Program-made: the position numbers and the translations under genes
Assembly: GCA_963920705.1 (NCBI GenBank)
Contig: OY987227.1
Span: forward strand, 12,813,602 to 12,877,601
Direction of reading: 5' to 3'
Length of the DNA stretch: 64,000 bases
DNA from: Odiellus spinosus
Lineage: Eukaryota > Arthropoda > Arachnida > Opiliones > Phalangiidae
Part shown: one piece after another, positions 1 to 12,700 of the stretch
Layout of the letters: every line of letters begins with the position of its first letter
Numbering within the stretch: position 1 is the stretch's first letter
Notes under the pieces: model-generated
What the model was told of the DNA's origin: nothing
Database searches by the model: none
What the model saw: only the letters and a program-made list of their open reading frames with translations

Positions 1-3000
1 GAGATTATCATGGCGAAATCTGATTTTAAACATTTTATTTTGACAAAACTAATGAACTGATCGGTCTGAACTCGCTTTAATGGAAATAAGACCCCAAAAC
101 CAACCGAAATCCACCAAAAAAAGTTCCAGATTCGAAACTTTATTTTTGGCCATTTTCGAAAAAACGAAAAAAGGGAGAAAGAAATTTTGTGATTTTCGCC
201 GAGTTCGAAAATGTCAAAAATAAAGTTTCGAATCCGGAACTTTTTTTGATGGATTTTGGTTGCTTTTGAGGTCCTATTTCCATTAAAGCGAGTTCAGACC
301 GATCAGGTCATTAGTTTTGTCAAAATAAAATATTTAAAATCCAGATTCCCCATTATAAAAACCCATAGGGCGCGGATAATGTATTATTTTGAGTATTTAA
401 TTCATTCTGACCGGGTTTTTTCATCGTCATTAGTAACGTAAATAATAATTACGTCGTTTAAGTGTCTTTTAACGAGAAAAAACCCGGGTAAAATCAACCA
501 AATAAATCAAATAAAACATTAATTGTTGGCCCTATGGAGATTATCATGGCGAAATCTGATTTTAAACATTTTATTTTGACAAAACTAATGAACTGATCGG
601 TCTGAACTCGCTTTAATGGAAATAAGACTCCAAAACCAACCGAAATCCACCAAAAAAAGTTCCAGATTCGAAACTTTATTTTTGGCCATTTTCGAAAAAA
701 CGAAAAAAGGGAGAAAGAAATTTTGTGATTTTCGCCGAGTTCGAAAATGTCAAAAATAAAGTTTCGAATCCGGAACTTTTTTTGATGGATTTCGGTTGCT
801 TTTGAGGTCCTATTTCCATTAAAGCGAGTTCAGACCGATCAGGTCATTAGTTTTGTCAAAATAAAATATTTAAAATCCAGATTCCCCATTATAAAAACCC
901 ATAGGGCGCGGATAATGTATTATTTTGAGTATTTAATTCATTCTGACCGGGTTTTTTCATCGTCATTAGTAACGTAAATAATAATTACGTCGTTTAAGTG
1001 TCTTTTAACGAGAAAAAACCCGGGTAAAATCAACCAAATAAATCAAATAAAACATTAATTGTTGGCCCTATGGAGATTATCATGGCGAAATCTGATTTTA
1101 AACATTTTATTTTGACAAAACTAATGAACTGATCGGTCTGAACTCGCTTTAATGGAAATAAGACCCCAAAACCAACCGAAATCCACCAAAAAAAGTTCCA
1201 GATTCGAAACTTTATTTTTGGCCATTTTCGAAAAAACGAAAAAAGGGAGAAAGAAATTTTGTGATTTTCGCCGAGTTCGAAAATGTCAAAAATAAAGTTT
1301 CGAATCCGGAACTTTTTTTGATGGATTTTGGTTGCTTTTGAGGTCCTATTTCCATTAAAGCGAGTTCAGACCGATCAGGTCATTAGTTTTGTCAAAATAA
1401 AATATTTAAAATCCAGATTCCCCATTATAAAAACCCATAGGGCGCGGATAATGTATTATTTTGAGTATTTAATTCATTCTGACCGGGTTTTTTCATCGTC
1501 ATTAGTAACGTAAATAATAATTACGTCGTTTAAGTGTCTTTTAACGAGAAAAAACCCGGGTAAAATCAACCAAATAAATCAAATAAAACATTAATTGTTG
1601 GCCCTATGGAGATTATCATGGCGAAATCTGATTTTAAACATTTTATTTTGACAAAACTAATGAACTGATCGGTCTGAACTCGCTTTAATGGAAATAAGAC
1701 TCCAAAACCAACCGAAATCCACCAAAAAAAGTTCCAGATTCGAAACTTTATTTTTGGCCATTTTCGAAAAAACGAAAAAAGGGAGAAAGAAATTTTGTGA
1801 TTTTCGCCGAGTTCGAAAATGTCAAAAATAAAGTTTCGAATCCGGAACTTTTTTTGATGGATTTCGGTTGCTTTTGAGGTCCTATTTCCATTAAAGCGAG
1901 TTCAGACCGATCAGGTCATTAGTTTTGTCAAAATAAAATATTTAAAATCCAGATTCCCCATTATAAAAACCCATAGGGCGCGGATAATGTATTATTTTGA
2001 GTATTTAATTCATTCTGACCGGGTTTTTTCATCGTCATTAGTAACGTAAATAATAATTACGTCGTTTAAGTGTCTTTTAACGAGAAAAAACCCGGGTAAA
2101 ATCAACCAAATAAATCAAATAAAACATTAATTGTTGGCCCTATGGAGATTATCATGGCGAAATCTGATTTTAAACATTTTATTTTGACAAAACTAATGAA
2201 CTGATCGGTCTGAACTCGCTTTAATGGAAATAAGACCCCAAAACCAACCGAAATCCACCAAAAAAAGTTCCAGATTCGAAACTTTATTTTTGGCCATTTT
2301 CGAAAAAACGAAAAAAGGGAGAAAGAAATTTTGTGATTTTCGCCGAGTTCGAAAATGTCAAAAATAAAGTTTCGAATCCGGAACTTTTTTTGATGGATTT
2401 TGGTTGCTTTTGAGGTCCTATTTCCATTAAACCGAGTTCAGACCGATCAGGTCATTAGTTTTGTCAAAATAAAATATTTAAAATCCAGATTCCCCATTAT
2501 AAAAACCCATAGGGCGCGGATAATGTATTGTTTTGAGTATTTAATTCATTCTGACCGGGTTTTTTCATCGTCATTAGTAACGTAAATAATAATTACGTCG
2601 TTTAAGTGTCTTTTAACGAGAAAAAACCCGGGTAAAATCAACCAAATAAATCAAATAAAACATTAATTGTTGGCCCTATGGAGATTATCATGGCGAAATC
2701 TGATTTTAAACATTTTATTTTGACAAAACTAATGAACTGATCGGTCTGAACTCGCTTTAATGGAAATAAGACTCCAAAACCAACCGAAATCCACCAAAAA
2801 AAGTTCCAGATTCGAAACTTTATTTTTGGCCATTTTCGAAAAAACGAAAAAAGGGAGAAAGAAATTTTGTGATTTTCGCCGAGTTCGAAAATGTCAAAAA
2901 TAAAGTTTCGAATCCGGAACTTTTTTTGATGGATTTCGGTTGCTTTTGAGGTCCTATTTCCATTAAAGCGAGTTCAGACCGATCAGGTCATTGGTTTTGT

Positions 3001-3590
3001 CAAAAAAAAAAAAACATTTAAAATCCAGATTCCCCATTATAAAAACCCATAGGGCGCGGATAATGTATTATTTTGAGTATCTAATTCATTCTGAGCGGGT
3101 TTTTTCATCGTCATTAGTAACGTAAATAATAATTACGTCGTTTAAGTGTCTTTTAACGAGAAAAAACCCGGGTAAAATCAACCAAATAAATCAAATAAAA
3201 CAATTGTTGACCCTATGGAGATTAACATGGCGAAATCTGATTTTAAACATTTTATTTTGACAAAACTAATGAACTGATCGGTCTGAACTCGCTTTAATGG
3301 AAATAGGACCCCAAAACCAACCGAAATCCACCAAAAAAAGTTCCAGATTCGAAACTTTATTTTTGGCCATTTTCAAAAAAACGAAAAAACGAAAAAAGGG
3401 AGAATGAGATTTTGTGATTTTCGCCGAGTTCGAAAATGTCAAAAATAAAGTTTCGAATCCGGAACTTTTTTTGATGGATTTCGGTTGCTTTTGAGGTCCT
3501 ATTTCCATTAAAGCGAGTTCAGACCGATCAGGTCATTAGTTTTGTCAAAATAAAATATTTAAAATCCAGATCCTCCATTATAAAAAAACA
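1..3590. repeat. Satellite array, 536-bp period of alternating inverted monomers
   Basis: About 6.7 tandem units. The landmark gagattatcatggcgaaat recurs at 1, 537, 1073, 1609, 2145 and 2681, with a variant at 3218, giving steps of 536 (last step 537). Each unit is built of two palindromes: in copy 1 the arm 1-160 is repeated in reverse complement at 204-372 (centre near 182), and a second palindrome is centred near 445 (acgtaa / ttacgt). The unit is therefore roughly a 268-bp sequence plus its own reverse complement. Copies are nearly identical except the last, which is more diverged and ends near 3590. The 61-aa open frames inside it are by-products of the repeat and are not genes. The array runs off the left edge of the window. 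Confidence 0.95.
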
Positions 3591-3982
3591 AGATTTTTTC
3601 TCGAAACTAAAATTGCGAATGGGGGCCATAGTGAATGGGAACCATATATAGATGGAGGAAGGTGGCTAAAGTGAAAGGGGCGATAGCTTTTCAGTGACTC
3701 CAAAGACGAGCTTCTCCCCCGTTTCCCCCAATTTTAGGGTTAAATTAATTTGATAATATTTAATTGGAAGTAGTAAACGAGTGTTTTCTAGAATTAAAAC
3801 CGCGGAACGTATATTTCGAGAACTGGATCTCGCTCAGATGTTCCCCTCGAACCCCCACCCCATTCAGCCTATAAAATGGTAAAAATGAAAGTTTCGAACG
3901 CGGGTTTTTTTTTTTTTTTTTCTTTTTTCAAATTAAAACATGAAGCATTTGGTAAATCGTAAGCTTTGGCTATGTAAAGGGG
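3591..3982. other. Unassigned sequence next to the satellite
   Basis: No gene is recognisable. It holds a T-rich run near 3907-3925 and ordinary AT-rich DNA. It is bounded on the left by the decayed end of the satellite and on the right by an inverted-repeat element. Confidence 0.5.
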
Positions 3983-4266
3983 GAGATTTCCGTTAACCGG
4001 CCTCACACTAAATAACGATGGTTATAGACTATTAAGGACCTGGGGAGCTCAGAAAAAATAATAAAAAAAAATCTCCGACCACCGGAAGTTGGAGAAAACA
4101 TATTTGAAAATTTGAAATTCCCATGCTAAAATCCCAATGAAATGCGTTTTTCTCAAACTTCCGATGGTTGAAGATTTTTTTAAGTATTTTTTCTGAACTC
4201 CTCAGGTCCTAATTAGTTCAAAACCCTCGTTATTTTGTGGGGGGTCGGTTATCGGAAACCTGCCTT
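3983..4266. mobile_element. Inverted-repeat element (MITE-like), about 280 bp
   Basis: The left arm beginning gagatttccgttaaccgg is matched in reverse complement by the right end (ggtttccgataaccga read backwards). The arms continue inward through taaggacctggggagctcag (left) and ctgaactcctcaggtccta (right), then through gaccaccggaagttggag and its partner. The arms are imperfect, so it is an old copy. No coding capacity and no clear target duplication. Confidence 0.7.
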
Positions 4267-7219
4267 ATTTTCGAAGCAAACGCTGTGGCAAAGGCTAAAT
4301 TTCTGCACCAATCTGTTGTAGCTTCTCCAAAATTGAGTTTTCCGCTAAGGATAAAATTTCCTTTTGGAAACAATAGGATAAAACCGACCTCTCTCTCTCT
4401 CTCTTTCCAGAAAAAGAACCAAAAAAATTGGGTATATAGCTCAAAGCCCTTTTTTCAAACTTTTTTTTGACGTTTCACTGATTAAATTTTTAAATTACGT
4501 AAAAAAGACGCGAAAGAAGAAATTTTAGTTTTTTTCTCTATTCTTTGCTCTTTATTTCATATTCCTATACTTTCCTCCCCAAGTCCCTAAAGAGTAACTA
4601 GTTTAAACTTCCATAAAATGCGTGATTGTTGGTATAAAGTACAAGTCTGGTATTGAGTCCTTCAAAATTAGAACAATGAGGTTGAAACTTAACCCTATAT
4701 GCGTTTCTTTCTTTTACTACTATGGAGTGACGAGTATAATATACAAAATACTACATTAATAATATTAATTAGTAGGATTAGAAATTGCGAATCGTGATAG
4801 TTAACTTCATCTTCCCCACTGATTTTCACTGATGATTAAAACTTTATCACATTTAATTGTATTTGAGAAATCGAACGAGGAACGCGTATGCCTAGCTATG
4901 GAACAAATCTGTATCTCGAACAATACTTCAAGATAGTCTAATATAATTAGACTAGACACGAGATAATTCTGGAATTCTGACTTCATTATTACAAAAATAA
5001 TTAATAACACGCACGTGTTCAACGAAACTTGAACGAAAACAAAATGTAAAATACTGTAAAAGTTGGATTTTTAAATAAATATTATTACTAGAGATAAATG
5101 TCATCTGGTAAGCACATAGAGCAGTAATATATAAGTTCCCTGCCCCTTACCTGCACTAAGGGTCTATGAAAATACGGAAGTTCATACAATAACATTGGGT
5201 CACCCTGGAGTGGTTGATGAAACAACCCATTTAGACCAAATATGCCCAAACCTCAAATTTCCCTGAATTTCACTAATATTTTTAAATTTCCCTAACATTT
5301 CCCTGAATTTAAATTTAAGCCTTTAATTTATTTCCCTGAGATAATGAGATTTCCAGGGTTTTCCAGGTTTGTATGAACTCTGGAATACTGGGTGATACTA
5401 ATCTATAGGCTTTATATGAATTCATATTTATCAAATGAAACTTTCCCTTTAATATTTCTTTTTATGTGTAAGGATCAAAAAAACGAAATTTTAAACCCTT
5501 TTTACTTTTTATAGCGTTTTTACTTGATTTATAAATGGAATTTTATTTTTAATACCTTACCAATGGGAATATAAAATTTAAATACTTTATAGAAAGCGCG
5601 AGAAATTTGAGGTGAGATAGAAAAAGTGTTATGGCGTTTTGTACCTCATCTTTCAGAGAGTCTTTCTCTTAAGTCTTTAGTTGTAAGGAAAGGGCGAAAG
5701 AGTTCTTTTTCTTTGCTGGATGATAGGGAGTGAGGATGAAAGAAAAGTGTAAAGGAGGAAAAATCGCAACGTCGACAAATAGTTTAGAAATAGGGGGAAA
5801 ACGCGATTTAGAAAATAAATCCACTTTATAACTCCTTTTTACTGCCGCGGTGTTGCTGTTTTGAAGGGGAATATCCTAATTCGAATTTTGACAGATTTGG
5901 GAAACCGTGCGATTTAACCCAATTTTATTTATTGACAGCATTCACTATTCAACTCAACAATACGCGAGATAAATAGATTTAAGAGAATTCGACTAATAGA
6001 GATTATTGCTTAGGCCTATTTTTGACAGTTTATCACCTCTTTGGCTTCCCAGCTCTTGGGTAATACTAACACGGGTCTAAACGTTAACTTATACGTAATA
6101 AGCTTAAATATATTTTAAACGCCGAAACTTAGACGTTTTAGTATATAACTTACGACATTTCAACTTACCGATGGGTTTGTCTAAAATGTGCCTAAAAAAA
6201 GTTGATTGTAGATTCAGGGAGATTTAGACTTTTTGCCTAGGCTTAACGCTAATACATTTTTTGGTTCGTACATTTTGGACCGAATAGTGATTTGGTCGCG
6301 ATAAAGATAACGGCTCTTACGAGTCCCTACGTTTGTCAAATAACAACTCGGGGCGTTTATAAAATTAACCAAGAGCCCCGTACCCAAAAAACGCGATTTT
6401 GGTTTTTTGGCTAATGCACCTATTCAAGGGAGACTGGGAGAGGGTTGACAATTACCGAGGCTTAATAATGATGAAAAAGGTACTCACCAGTTTGACCTTT
6501 CCCGAGAGTACGTTCCAACCTATACGGTCCAACGTATTGGTAGACGTGAGGTTCGGGTTTTTCCATCTTGGCATTGTTTTAATTATCACTAAATTATAAT
6601 TAGTTTCGCGATTATTCCAAGGCGCCGCGGACACAACCGACACAGTGACTCCATTGATTACGGGGCGCGAATGAATTTTATCGATCTAGCAGAGAAAAGC
6701 CCCCTGAAAAAAGCGCCTCTCACTCTCTACCACCACACACTCCTCCTCCTCTCTGAAGGGACTCGAGTCACGTGACCACACACACACAACTTTTCCATTG
6801 GGAACTGTCTCGCCATCCAACGGAAAATTTTGTAATTGCAATGACTTTAGGGTTTGTGAATTTTGGTTGATTTTCGCCGACTAAATATTGCGCATGACAA
6901 ATGCAGAGTTAATTCTAGCTCAGGTTCTCTTGCCGAGAATGTTGTTCACTAAGCCTTTCTTAATTCGGGGAGAAAACTGTGTTGACTGTTGATTCGATTT
7001 TTTGTTGGAAATAATTGATTTTTATAATTTTATGAAAATTTGTTATTTTTGTTGATTTCATAGCGAGTTATAATAATGAAAACGAAAATTAATTAACTAA
7101 AATTTGTAATTTAAACGGGGTTTATAACTGAGATTATAAGTAAAACCACCGAACTATTTATATTTCCAATTCTGCTTTAGTTAAAACACGTTAATTATTC
7201 GTTAAGTATATCTATAATT
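4267..7219. other. Intergenic DNA with no recognisable gene
   Basis: AT-rich sequence with only short open frames of no recognisable family. It includes a short CT microsatellite near 4391-4405, a stretch near 5250-5350 of degenerate reiterated 'atttccctgaat' motifs between partly inverted flanks, and CA/CT-rich simple sequence near 6718-6790. I see no supported gene. Confidence 0.5.
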
Positions 7220-7560
7220 TAGGTAATCTAACTTTATAATAGAAATAAGATCCCAAAGGGAACCGAAGTTCTACAAAAAATATTCCAGATTCAAAACTTT
7301 ATTTTTGTGCATTTTGAAAGAAAATGTATTTTTAAAGTTTACGTGGAGTTTCAAAACTACAACAATAAAGTTTTGAGTCTGGAACTTTTTTGGGTGGATT
7401 TCGGTTGCTTTTGGGGTCTATTTCCATTTAAACAAGCTGACATCAATTCATTAATCAGTTTGGTCAAAATTAAATATTTAAAATCCCGATTCGCCATGAT
7501 AAATCCCCATAGGGCGCCAATACGGTATTATTTGTAGAATTTGGTTGATTTTAAACGGTG
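7220..7560. repeat. Diverged relative of the satellite palindrome
   Basis: The stretch around 7240-7440 has the same ordered landmarks as the 1-3590 unit: 'aaataagatcccaaa', 'ttccagattcaaaacttta', then the inverted half 'aaagttttgagtctggaac', 'ggatttcggttgcttttggg' and 'tatttccattt'. It then runs into 'aaatcccgattcgccatgat' and 'ccccatagggcgcc', matching the unit's right side. Identity is clearly lower than inside the array, so this is a dispersed or decayed copy. Confidence 0.85.
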
Positions 7561-7679
7561 GTTTTCCTTGTTAAAATATCTTAAAACGGCATAATTATAA
7601 TTTATGTAACTAATTACGTGCCAAAAACAGTCACAATCAAGCAAATACTCCAAATAATACCTTTATGAATTCCCTATGC

Positions 7680-8275
7680 AGATTAGCATGGAGAAATCAG
7701 ATTTAAAGGGAGAATGAAAGGCCGAAACAACTTATTTTAAACCGATAAAGAATGCTAAAATAAATGAGAAAAACAATAATATAACTCACCAAAAATATTT
7801 CGTTATTTTATAATCAATTTCCAAAGTTTTTCTCATTATTTTAGCATTCTTTATCGATTTAAAATAAGTTGTTTCGGCGTTTCATTCTCCCTTTAAAATA
7901 TTTATTTGGAGAAAACTAATTGTTGAATAGAAGTCAACTATGCCTAGCTTTAATTGAAATAGGACCCCAAAAGCAATCGAAATCCACCAAAAAAGTTTTT
8001 ATTTATTTTTGACATTTTATAACTACGCAAAAACTTAAAAACTTAATTTTTGCTTTTCTTGATTCTTCGAAAATTCACAAAAATAAAGTTTCTAATCTGA
8101 ACCTTTTTTTAGTGGATTTCGGTTGCTTTAGGGGTCCTATTTCCACGTAATTTATAATTAAGCCGTTTTAAGATCTTTTAACAAGGAAAAACCCGGTTAA
8201 AATAAATAAAATACTCCAAACAATACCTTTTTGGTGCCCTATGGAGATTTAACATGGCGAAATCTTGTTTTAAAT
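7680..8275. repeat. Second diverged satellite-related palindrome, interrupted by a transposon
   Basis: It starts with 'gattagcatggagaaatcag' like the satellite unit, is broken at 7703-7896 by a TTAA-flanked element, and resumes with 'ggagaaaactaattg'. It then passes through 'aaataggaccccaaaag', the inverted half near 8083-8145, and ends with 'gccctatggagatttaacatgg', which restarts the unit landmark. It shows that the satellite unit also exists as an isolated element. Confidence 0.85.
7707..7892. mobile_element. Palindromic MITE, AGGGAG termini, TTAA target site
   Basis: A 186-bp near-palindrome. The left end AGGGAGAATGAAAGGCCGAA is mirrored by the right end, and the arms continue through cttattttaaaccgataaag and its partner. 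TTAA stands directly outside both ends (7703-7706 and 7893-7896). The host here is a satellite-related copy in which the uninterrupted version reads gattTTAAacatttt, so the TTAA duplication can be read directly. No coding capacity. Confidence 0.9.
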
Positions 8276-9483
8276 ATCTTACTTAAAAAAAAACACACAA
8301 AAATTAATGGATAGGACTCAACTCGACTTAAAAAAAAGTCTAGCTTTTTTGGTGTCTTATTTAGGTATAATGTCTACCTTACCTGTTTTTAACTGACGAT
8401 TAGCGGGAAAAAGGGAAAATATTACACTCTGCTTTTCCCGCCAAATTCGTAGTTTTGCAAACATGAGTCTACATGACTGTAAGCAAGTAATATTCACTAG
8501 GTGGCCAACCAGCTGACATGGAATCGCAATTATAGCTCACCTCCAAAATTAATTAGGGAGCCATATAGAATCTAGAACAACCTTAGCATTGAGAATTTGA
8601 GAGAGCCAAAATAAAAGAACTCAAAAACATTGAAGAATATCCTTAATTGCTAAGCCTAATTATTAAAAAAGTATATATCATTGGTTTTCCTTTCATTTTA
8701 ATCAAAAATACTTACAAAAATATACTTTTCGTTGTCGTAAGACTTTTAACCGTTTAGTTAAGTTTCGCTTAATACACCAAAAAGTTCAAAATTTGTTTTT
8801 AAGTATATTATTAAGTACACGAGCTATAGTTTAATTTTAATATTTTAATGTGTATATGAATTATGTAATGTTTATTAAATATATTTGGTCACTCTTAATT
8901 GAAACTATTAAAAACGACTTAGAATAAGATTTTTTCAGAGTTAATTTTTGTTTTAAAATCGATTCACCAAAGAAAAAAAATTTGGGATATAAAATGGATT
9001 TTTAAATAAATAAAATAAGGGGGTAAAGGTAATGTAGGAGGAAAAATAAATCTACAAGTTCATTAATTTCATTTGCATAATGAATTAGCTGGTTTTAGTT
9101 GAATTATGTTCAACATTTTTTTTTTTTAAGTAAAATTTTGTTTAAAAGTTCAAAATATGGTTTGAGCATTAAAATTATCACATTCTTAAGTATTTTTTGA
9201 TAATGAAATCAATATAAGGGCCAGTGTGATTAAATATTGAGGAGGAACGCAAGATACATTAAAAAAAAAAAAACACATTTACTATTAAATCTACCATAAA
9301 TAAGAACTAAATAATAATATAGTGGCAAGTTTGAAAATTGTACTTAAAACTGAAAAACATTTCATTATTGAGAGGAATGTTGAAAAACAGATTCGTAACG
9401 ATACGGGCTGCGTAAAATTGAGCTGCTTGTCTGCCAATAAAATTTAACGAGTTATTTTACATTAAGATTTTCTATCTAGTAAC
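8276..9483. other. Intergenic AT-rich DNA, no gene seen
   Basis: No recognisable gene or clear repeat structure. It has short A/T homopolymers (for example around 9116-9128 and 9259-9272) and lies downstream of the minus-strand bromodomain gene. Confidence 0.5.
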
Positions 9484-9776
9484 TATAGGTGTGCGAGTAC
9501 TCAAAAAATATGAGTACTAGGTTGAGAGTCCAAGTCTGAGTACTCATAACCCTTTTTCCAGGTCTCGAATGAGTACTAAGCATAAAAATTACTTGACGAG
9601 GACTCTCAAAGAGGTATAAATACCAGAGCAGTCCAAATTTTTGAGCAAGTCCATATTTTTCCAAAGTGTCCTATACTTTAGTTTGCCCTTTGACCACATT
9701 TAATAATATAAAAGGCCTGAAAATCCTTCAAACTTAAGGGGGGGGGGGGGGGGGGGGACGACTCGCACACCTCTAG
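9484..9776. mobile_element. hAT-like MITE with G20 tract
   Basis: The termini TATAGGTGTGCGAG (left) and TAGAGGTGTGCGAG (right, reverse complement) differ at one position and resemble hAT terminal repeats. Inside, the heptamer GAGTACT occurs several times near the left end (9495-9570), like hAT subterminal transposase-binding repeats. A run of about 20 G lies at 9738-9757 beside the right terminus. I could not find a convincing 8-bp target duplication. It sits just beyond the stop codon of the bromodomain gene. Confidence 0.7.
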
Positions 9777-9787
9777 ACTTACACAGA

Positions 9788-12700
9788 TTAAAATAAACGT
9801 ACTTTAATGAGACCAGAATCAGAGTTTGGGAAACCGTTGTCCATGAAAAAAGAGCCAGCGTTATTCGTTGACCGAGTCTTAGGACTGGGCATCTCCAAAC
9901 TGAGGGGAGTCAACATACTGAAATCGATATATGATGGTTTGATGGGTTGAAAATAGTTTTCATCTCGTCGACATTGGGCTTCAAAACTAAACCCATTCTT
10001 TTCATTTGGCAAATCGCTATTCCCGTATGGTGTCATTCCGAATTGGAGTTCCCGATTAGAGTCACTCGCTCTGGGGTAATGGCTGGAAAAAGCTTCGCCA
10101 GTCATGAATCGACTCGTTAACGAATTAAAATACCACTTATCGTTTGATTTAAAAACGGGGGTGGTTCTTTCGTTCGTGGTATAACCTTCGTCCGATTCGG
10201 AATCTGTAATTGATTCAAACTGGAATGTATTTAGCGAACACGGAGGCGAAGTTTCTTCTTCTTTCACATTTTCCACATCGATAAAGGCTTCGGAAGCTTC
10301 AGAGTCAAACTCAGGATCAAGTTTGGGTTCATCCTTAGGGGGATTACTATGGAAAATAGCGGAATTATTGAGATGAACAATTTCTTCATCTATAGTCTCG
10401 TTAATTTTAGTATTGTTAAAGTTATTCTCGCGAACGTTGTTATCGCAAAACATTTTTATTTCAACATCGGTGGGAATTAAAGAAGAATATCTTTTTCGGG
10501 GAGGTACGTTATTTTTCCCCCATTGCTGCTGAAAATTTGTTTCATCAGTGACTTCATTAGAAAATGACGGTTTTCTTTCGGAAATAAGCGAATGTTCTTT
10601 GATTGGCCTTAGATCGAAACTAGCTAGCAGGTTGAAATCTTGCTCTTCTTTGATTCTAATTTCGGAGGAAACAGTCCCTTCGTTGAAAGAATTACTTCTC
10701 AATTCTCTCGTAATACAAGTAACGTTATTAGATTGCAAACTACGTCTTCTGCTTCTTCGTCTTTTTCTTTTCTTTTCCATTTTAACTTGCTCTAAGATTC
10801 GAACTTTATTTCCCTTATAATATAACCTGGGGCTGAGTCGGGATAAGGTGACTTGGCAAGGCTTAATTTCGGGAAACTTTGGATTATCACTTGCGGATTC
10901 CAACTCGTCTTCCGAGCAATCGCTTTCAAACGCCGAACTATCTTCGCTGTCAGAGAATCTAGTCGTATATTGACGTTTATTATTTACGATTGGAGGCGAA
11001 AGATCAAAGACCCCGCTATCGGGAGAGTCAGTTTTGGGAAGAGGATTAAAGTTTGCTCCCAAATTTCGAGGAAATACTAAGGTAGCTGCGGCGCAGGGAA
11101 AGATGTCAATAATATCGTTCTTTGATTCGGAAAATTTCGGAGTGTCATCGACATTCTTGTTTACATTCTCGTTTGAGGTAATTTTACTCCCCGTTACAAA
11201 TTTCTCGGGGGTGGAAGAACCACTACTAGTTTTGCTAGAGAGTCTATGAATCAAATCCGCAGGGTGACTTTGAGTTGTAGATATTTTTAAATTAGGAAAA
11301 GCGCTGCTGTTGTAAATTGGAGAATTGCTGTGAGAACTAAATGCGTCGTCGTCAAAACTGCTTCGACTAGCCGCGTCCTATTGGTGTTTAAAAAAATTAA
11401 GAAACTAGGTAATTTTTAAATCATAAAACTCTTAAAATTACTTTTAAAGCCCTTTCAGCCGCTTCGGCTAAAACTTCCAAAGCTTTCATTCCTATTGGTA
11501 TTTTCTTTTTCTTTCGTCGTCGACTGGCCGGCAATCGAGCGATAGGAGTGGGTTTTGGATGAGACGCAACGGCTTTACGAAGGGTTGGTTGATCAATATT
11601 GATATTTTGATTTATTTGGCTTTTCTTCGAGCATATATTAATTGGAGCTAAAATAAAGACTAATTAAAAAAAGCAACCTCGAGTAAACCCCGAAGAAATC
11701 GTACCATTATCTTTTTTAACTTCAAAACTAGGTTTCCCACCAACTTTAACTGACTGCAACTTAGTTGGGGGAACTACTTTAGGTTCTGTTTGTTTTATAG
11801 TTATTTTTATGGCACCATCCACAGTTTTTCGGCTACAGACGTAGAGCTTAAGTGGTTCTGAAGTTTTGGAATTCTGACAAGTTGGAGATTCGGGAGGAGG
11901 CGAATCTCGAAGGCTTTTAAATTTGGTTCGTTTTGCAAAGTGTTTTTTCATGGATTTGGTGAAAACTCTCCATATATTGTACGCCATGTTAGTGTAAGCT
12001 ACTCGGTAGAAAAACTCATTAATATTAATCGCTTCATTATGAAATTATTTGTAATTCAAGTTCAAAACGAACCATTTCCAACTCCGTTAAAAACTTCGCA
12101 ATTCGTGACCATTTTTCGAAAATCCTTTTCAAATTGTTTCCTGCTTTTATAAACCCTTTGCAATACTTTGACCTCGATTGTGGAAATATCCATCGGCTCC
12201 TAGAATAAGGAGAGTTTCAAGTCATATTATCGCGACAAAAGATAATTTTTGACAAACCTTAATAAGGTTAAAATATCCAGGAGCTAAATCTTCCTCAACG
12301 GGATTAAGAAAAGGTCCCGAATCATCATGAGACTTTACAGTATTAAGCACTAAAACGTAAAAAATAATTTGGATTAATATTTTAAAGTCTCGAATGAGAC
12401 ATTTATCGTAGTACCATTTATCATAGAGATATACATTTCTTCAAGTTCGTCTTTGGCATTACTGTATTAAAATAAATAAAATAATTAAACGATAATAAAT
12501 GAATTTATATAAAAAAATTTATTTTAATTTCGTGGTTTATGCAAAATAAATATTATTATTAAAACCCAAAAAATACAACGGGAAGAAACAGAGTGGATGC
12601 TTGATAAGAATTTTACTTTTTAAGGTTTATTCATTCTAGGTTTGGAAACTTACAAAGAATAGCGATATAATCAATAGTCTCGGTTTCCTCCGGCTGGAGA

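Noticed and set aside
256..2585. Three identical 61-aa open frames in the satellite units
   Set aside because: They follow the repeat period, exist only in the copies that lack a disrupting variant, and match nothing; they are by-products of the satellite.
1..3590. CRISPR-like array
   Set aside because: Repeats are 536 bp with no variable spacers, and the setting is a eukaryotic genome.
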